Origin: Cylindrobasidium torrendii FP15055 ss-10
Lineage: Eukaryota > Basidiomycota > Agaricomycetes > Agaricales > Physalacriaceae
DNA: 11,146 bases
Reading direction: 5' to 3'
Assembly: GCA_000934385.1 (NCBI GenBank)
Contig: KN880909.1
Location: 1 to 11,146 of the forward strand
A program made the position numbers and the translations under genes. This document shows, piece after piece, positions 7,050 to 11,146 of the stretch (the first letter of the stretch is position 1; each line of letters starts with the position of its first letter). The notes under the pieces are model-generated. The model was not told the origin of the DNA. It saw nothing but the letters and a program-made list of their open reading frames with translations, and ran no database searches.

Positions 7050-7367
7050 ATGTCCGTGTCCACTTGCTTTTTGATTGCTTTGCCTGACTTCCTACGGTTT
7101 CTCAGCAACTCGGCGACAACCTCTTTGCCATCCAATGCTCCGAGCCCAACCAGTCGGTGCACCGCCAATAACAACAAAGCGCACCCTCGACGTCACCCTC
7201 GCCGCCGTCGCACGCTGGAAGACAGGCTAGAGGCCCAAATCCGAGTCCTCGATGACCGCATCTCGAGCGCTCGCAGGTCCTCAGTATACCTCCAGAAAGA
7301 GCTTGCTCTGTGGAAAGGCAAAGCTGACGATCTGCAGAAGAATTTGTCTTTCCGTACATCACATTAG
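7050..7367 (+). CDS. Locus D: bZIP-like protein with proline-bearing basic region, 105 aa
   Basis: The first in-frame ATG is at 7050, though the frame is open to 6882 and the true 5' exon structure is uncertain. Residues 19-36 are Ser/Pro/Asn-rich. The C-terminal half fits the bZIP ruler exactly: Asn42 at the invariant place, Arg47 and Arg48, then Leu60, Leu67, Ala74, Leu81 and Trp88 at seven-residue steps. The core reads N-K-A-H-P-R-R-H-P, so Pro46 and Pro50 stand where Ala and the conserved Arg belong and should break the DNA-contacting helix. An Arg run (52-55) follows. The zipper end L-Q-K-E-L-A-L-W-K-G parallels locus C. By analogy with mammalian CHOP, whose basic region also carries helix-breaking substitutions, it may dimerise without ordinary DNA binding. 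A GTACAT donor at 7354 could extend it through later exons to 7625. An acceptor-like TTTCTCAG at 7098-7105 means the N-terminus could instead come from an upstream exon. Confidence 0.55.
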   Translation: MSVSTCFLIALPDFLRFLSNSATTSLPSNAPSPTSRCTANNNKAHPRRHPRRRRTLEDRLEAQIRVLDDRISSARRSSVYLQKELALWKGKADDLQKNLSFRTSH

Positions 7368-7421
7368 AGGAGCAGCGGCATATTGTTGAGCGCTCATTTG
7401 CGTCATTACTATACTCCTGCT

Positions 7422-7625
7422 ATGAGAAAGGTCCTATGTGTGGTATTCTGGGGAGCGCACGGAATCAGCCTCGCCGTTATTTCCAAATTCCTACGAGTGC
7501 CCTACGAGGAGTACAGTATGTATCGCACTTATCCTTGTGAATTGATGCTCCTGTTTCACTGCAAACGACAGACATACTTTACAATTGAACACTCCTACCT
7601 AATCTCCTTCGAAGCATTGCTTTGA
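7422..7625 (+). other. Possible extra exons of locus D or a tiny gene
   Basis: A canonical GTATGT...GACAG segment (7516-7571, 56 nt) matches the introns of the next gene in size. Two readings are possible. First, splicing from 7354 to 7427 and then removing 7516-7571 would give locus D a longer tail ending at the stop 7623-7625. Second, the ATG at 7422 would start a separate product of 36 residues when spliced, or 67 unspliced. Neither product matches a family I know. Confidence 0.25.
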
Positions 7626-7964
7626 TAATTTACTGTGGTCGGCCGACACAGTTCTTCACCCAAAAGGTGTGCAGCGTAGTCAGTCAATCAGAGTAGCACC
7701 TCCACTCAGAAGATAGATTTGAAGGCACTGATCATTGTGTGTTCAGCTCCAATTTCAATGCCGCCACGTGATACCATCGCGCTCCCGGCAATCACGCGGC
7801 AATGTTGATTGTACTCACATCAGACTCACATGGCCTTGTTCGGCCTTGCATCTCACCACCATCTACCTACGACCGCCGCCTCCCTCCGGCGCTCGCAGTG
7901 TTCTGGCCGTCGTCTTGTGCTTCGAGGTCCTAATTTCGCCGCGAAATCCAATCTCTGAGACGCC
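7626..7964 (+). promoter_or_regulatory. Promoter and leader of the RING gene
   Basis: CCAAT at 7749-7753 and a CACGTG E-box at 7765-7770 lie about 200 bp before the start codon. A CT/CCG-rich leader-like stretch (about 7850-7910) follows. No TATA box stands out. The start codon context (GCCATGG) is strong. Confidence 0.4.
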
Positions 7965-10765
7965 ATGGAATCGGACAGCGAGTACTCGACAAATGACTCC
8001 TATCGCTCTTTGGTCGCCCAGAAGCGCTCGCTAGACGAGATTGTGCTCACTTTGGATGACCTCAGCGACGAAAACGGGGAGCAAGATCTGGCCACGGATG
8101 GGCGAAACAAACGCGTGCGCGTAGGCGGCGCAGAAACCTCCAGCAACGCTGCCGGACCTTCGAACCGCGACGTGTCCCCAAACGGGACAAACTACCAGGA
8201 CACACAATCACTATGTTCGTGAATAGTCTGCACTCGTTTTATTATCCGCAAAACTGACTCACATACTCAGCACAAAATACCCTACCTCTGCAAGATATCC
8301 ATGACTCCACTCCTTCCGACTCTCGTCCTTTCAATGTACAAATAGAGGATATATTCTACCACCATGACGGAACGGACTCGCCTACCACCGTCGAGAACAT
8401 GCTCGCTCTACCCAACAGTCCAGAGGGCATTCATGCCAGTGCAGCACCCTTGCCCGCTGATGCCGGTCTCAGGAATTCTATTTTCAGTGAATCATACCCA
8501 GCAACTCAGACTCTTCGTGATGCGGACACACAATCCACCCTAGAATTTCGACCCTCGTTCGCCGATTTCAACCACGAAGTTCCTCCATTGCCCCGTGCGC
8601 GCCCGGGCACGAGTGACCGGGCAGATCCCAGCGCACTCTTTCCAACAAGCTTGCGCGCATCCGAACATCCGAACTCATCGACTAGGGCAGTGTCGCTTGA
8701 CATTGGCACTATCCCCACCAGAAACTTGCCTGTCCCCCACGAGCACCCCCCGCACGTTTGGAGACAAATGTGGCCTCAGGCTCCCAGAGTTCGGGGACCA
8801 TCAGTACCGCAACCTATACCCCCTATGGACGTTCCACCTCTGCCACATTTTCCGCCAGCAAACCTCGATGACTACGCGCCCGGCGCGTTCAGAAATGCGC
8901 TTCTGTTCATGCGTGAGCGTGCACAGCGTGCCCAACAGGAATACGAAGAATACGAAGAAGCGGAGGCAATGTTCGAGCGAGGATATCGTGTGGAACAGCG
9001 ATTAGCTCAGAGGGCTCGCGCCAGGCAGCAGCTTGCAGCAGGACTGGGTTCCTTGGCTGTGGGGCCGGATGGGATCCCACAGCGGACCGTACCCATGGTG
9101 TTTCCCGATGAACTACGCTTTAGCGTCCCTCGCAGCTCGCAGCAGCCTGCACCTGCAGATGCCGTCAAGGACCTCAAGACAATGACGCGGCGCAAGATGT
9201 TGAAGATGAAGGAAGAAGAGGGAGGACAGGAGGATGGCAGTCAGCCTCGCGAAGTCGACGAGGAATCCTGTCCAATTTGCCTGGACGAGGTAAGTTAGTC
9301 ATGGCACTTTGCATCGCCAGATACTGATGTATTTTCTGGCAGTACACTTCAGACACGCTCGTGACAAGGTTGTCATGCTCGCATTGGTTGCACAAGCCTT
9401 GTCTCGACGTAAGTGTCATTTTGTTTCGAGTTCTTTTTTTGTTGCTGAAATTGGCGCTGACAGTCATGGCTCGAGCGCGCCGATACGTGCCCACTGTGTC
9501 GAAATCCCGTCGCCCCTCGTCAAACACAAGTATTCCCTTCAATTGGCTATCCCCGTCTTGGAAGAGTCCTACCAGACACTCCTCGCACAATCTCGGACAA
9601 CATCCGTGCCCGTCGCACTGGCAATCCTTCCACCTCTACTTCCACTGAGCCAGACACATCCCGGAGACTGCATGAGCCGCAAATGTTTACAATGGGACAA
9701 GATGTTGCTGCCCCCCGACGCAGAGCTGATTTGCATTTCCCGAATCGACCGCGTTTACAACCTCGCGTAAGCACGCCGCGCACTGAACAACCCACACCAA
9801 CGGAATCTCTAGAGGACAATAGCGACCCACAGCAAGTCGAAGAGCGGATGGTGCAACAAGCTATATTGGCCTCGCTGGCGGATGTTCGTCCAGTCTCACA
9901 AGCTGGAGGGAGTTCAACTACGGCAGGACCGTCTCAACTAAGGCCATCGACTTCTCGGGCAGGAGTGTCTTCACAGGGATACGCAGGACGGCCACCATCG
10001 CGACCTCAAACTCGCATGAATGCTTTTCACTCGGCGCTGGATTACCCAACAGAACATGGCGATTCCTACCGTCCGCCAAATGAGGACCGTGGGGCGTCAG
10101 TCTCTAGTCGTGGTCCTTCTGATTCATGGCCAGCTTGGACATTCGCCATGGATTGTTTGACTCGTGCTTCGGATGCACGACTATCGTCGAGAGCCATGGG
10201 CATGCCAAGTCAGACCTCACCTCAAGCGCTACAAGAACAGCCCACCCAGCGGCCTGCTGGAATGGGAATGGTATCTCGCCGTCCTCGTCCAAGGCCTCCT
10301 CGCAATGAGGATTTTCCTGTCGTCGAGAACGATATGCAGGATCTTTACGTGGGCGGACAGGAGATTGGTTCGGGTATGAACACAACTCGGCGCACTTCGG
10401 GCGAATACATGGGCGACAACCGTTTCCCGCGTCTTATTGACATTTACACCTTGAGCATCAACGACTTGGAAAGAATGCAGCAACGGGCGGAGCAAACAGT
10501 ACACCGTCCTGAAAGGTCTACAGTGCGGCGTCCTACTCAACATCCCGGACAGCTTGGGCGCCTTGTTGAGGATGATCCGACAGATTCAGACCTTCCCGTG
10601 CATCTCTCGCTTCCGCAAAATAGGCCACTTGCAGACATTCGGCGTGCTGGGCAGTCTACAGACCCGCAACGACAGGCGGGTGTGCCACAGCCAGCACCTG
10701 ACGCGCACCAGGAGTACATGGAATGGTTTGCCGAGGATGAGAATGATGACCACTGGCCAGAGTAA
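7965..10765 (+). CDS. RING-H2 domain protein, probable E3 ubiquitin ligase, 878 aa
   Basis: Four exons (7965-8214, 8271-9289, 9343-9408, 9464-10765) join in one frame. Residues 417-457 form a complete RING-H2 with spacing C-x2-C-x14-C-x-H-x2-H-x2-C-x10-C-x2-C: Cys417/420, Cys435-His437, His440-Cys443, Cys454/457. Such domains bind two zinc ions and recruit E2 enzymes; Trp447 and Pro455 match conserved E2-facing positions. Everything else looks disordered. Residues 1-80 are acidic and Ser-rich with a basic N-K-R-V-R nuclear-signal-like patch. Residues 85-290 are Pro-rich, 291-341 form a charged Glu/Tyr then Arg/Gln helix, and 387-401 are Lys/Met-rich. The 420-residue tail is Arg/Pro/Gln/Ser-rich and ends in an acidic stretch. 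No membrane segment or signal peptide is seen, so a soluble, perhaps nuclear, ligase is likely. A central RING between disordered arms recalls yeast San1 (nuclear protein quality control), but orthology is not shown. Confidence 0.92.
8215..8270 (+). other. RING gene intron 1
   Basis: GTTCGT donor, CTGAC branch site with 14-15 nt to the ACTCAG acceptor; 56 nt. It interrupts the codon for residue 84 after its first base. Without splicing the frame stops at 8220-8222; with it, 42 further codons join in frame to the ATG at 8399, which is therefore internal. Confidence 0.85.
9290..9342 (+). other. RING gene intron 2
   Basis: GTAAGT donor, CTGAT branch site and GGCAG acceptor; 53 nt, between codons 423 and 424. 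It separates the first zinc-binding Cys pair from the rest of the RING domain, and the joined sequence restores exact RING-H2 spacing. Confidence 0.9.
9409..9463 (+). other. RING gene intron 3
   Basis: GTAAGT donor, T-rich middle, CTGAA or CTGAC branch candidates and GACAG acceptor; 55 nt, between codons 445 and 446. Removal joins the Cys443 side to the helix carrying Trp447 and the last Cys pair at the correct distance. The CTGAC touches the acceptor, so the upstream CTGAA is the likelier branch site. Confidence 0.88.
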
Positions 10766-10880
10766 GGATGATGAGGCTCTGGTGAACGAGGTGTCATGTG
10801 TATGTATGTACAACTCATTGTTGGACTTTCTGGATGAGCGCGGAATGTGTATAATTTATTGCTATTTGCGAAATAGTTGG
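10766..10880 (+). terminator. 3' end and polyadenylation region of the RING gene
   Basis: Repeated TGTA motifs (about 10799-10811) and TGTATAAT at 10848-10855, followed by TTTATT, resemble the UGUA and A/U-rich efficiency and positioning elements of fungal polyadenylation. The cleavage point cannot be fixed from sequence. Confidence 0.4.
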
Positions 10881-11146
10881 CGAGATCGGGGCGCGATCAA
10901 AAAATCGTGATTTCGAGCTCGATCTTCCGCGAGCGATAGCGCTTCGAGTTTTGAGGCGCCGGAGGGAAGCTTAGTATCGTCGGATAGCTACGGACGATGC
11001 GCAGGGCGCCGTATAGTCCGTTTTTCTTTACGATCGAAATGAGTATTTGCACTCGTTTTGGGTCGGGGAGGCATTTCAAGCGCAAATATCGGTCTGTACT
11101 CTTGAATCCGGTCTCAAATGATAGATATAGATAATATCTAGGGCAC
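10881..11146. other. Intergenic end of the window, CGA/GATC-rich
   Basis: No credible gene: the complementary frame at 10897-11085 starts with TTG and has no recognised domain. The segment 10881-11040 is unusually rich in CGA, ATCG and GATC, including a perfect ten-base palindrome TCGAGCTCGA at 10913-10922. It may be a CpG-rich promoter for a gene beyond the window or part of a repeat. Confidence 0.35.
11122..11140. repeat. Perfect seven-base inverted repeat
   Basis: TAGATAT and ATATCTA flank a five-base loop, forming an AT-rich hairpin at the window edge. It could be incidental or part of an element continuing outside the window. Confidence 0.5.

Noticed and set aside
6764..7177. 137-codon complementary-strand frame with a Gly/Val-rich, membrane-like stretch
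   Set aside because: Antisense to the Ser/Thr/Pro-rich part of locus D; the plus-strand bZIP heptads downstream favour the plus strand.

Overview
The window reads as nuclear DNA of a filamentous fungus. Genes are split by very short introns (47-58 nt) with GTAAGT, GTGCGT, GTACAT or GTTCGT donors, CTGAC/CTGAT-like branch sites and C/TAG or AAG acceptors. Promoters carry TATA and CCAAT elements, and the predicted proteins are long, disordered and Ser/Pro-rich. A basidiomycete (Agaricomycete-like) fits best, but an ascomycete is not excluded. There is no bacterial gene organisation, rRNA, CRISPR array or convincing tRNA.

The left two thirds (about 0.5-7.6 kb) is gene-poor. It holds four small genes whose products look like basic-leucine-zipper (bZIP) proteins: locus A (871-1092, +), locus B (3884-4459, +), locus C (5559-6173, complement) and locus D (7050-7367, +). 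Only B has an orthodox basic region. C has the normal spacing but Arg where the invariant Asn should be. D keeps the Asn but has prolines in the DNA-contacting helix. A is a minimal, Lys-rich version. B, C and D share one ruler: position 0, +8, then heptads at +18, +25, +32, +39 and an aromatic residue at +46. C and D also share the pattern L-x-K-E-x3-W-K-G at the end of the zipper. A further small ORF (1937-2098) is not recognisably bZIP, but it has the same leader layout as A and B: a 55-64 nt intron ending 0-3 nt before the ATG.

Locus B lies between two direct copies of an old, roughly 85-90 bp repeat (2661-2750 and 4981-5064). The copies differ mainly by transitions, several at CpG. The rest of the spacers holds little: short tandem duplications, inverted repeats, an isolated intron-like segment and candidate bZIP-type sites.

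The right third is one large four-exon gene (7965-10765, +) for an 878-residue, mostly disordered protein with a perfect RING-H2 domain at residues 417-457, split by two introns. It is most likely a ubiquitin E3 ligase. The last 280 bp are intergenic, with a CGA/GATC-rich patch and a small perfect hairpin.

The working idea (inference) is a lineage-specific bZIP cluster in which one DNA-binding member sits beside partners with altered basic regions that could act as dimerisation-only regulators. A functional link to the neighbouring RING gene is unproven.
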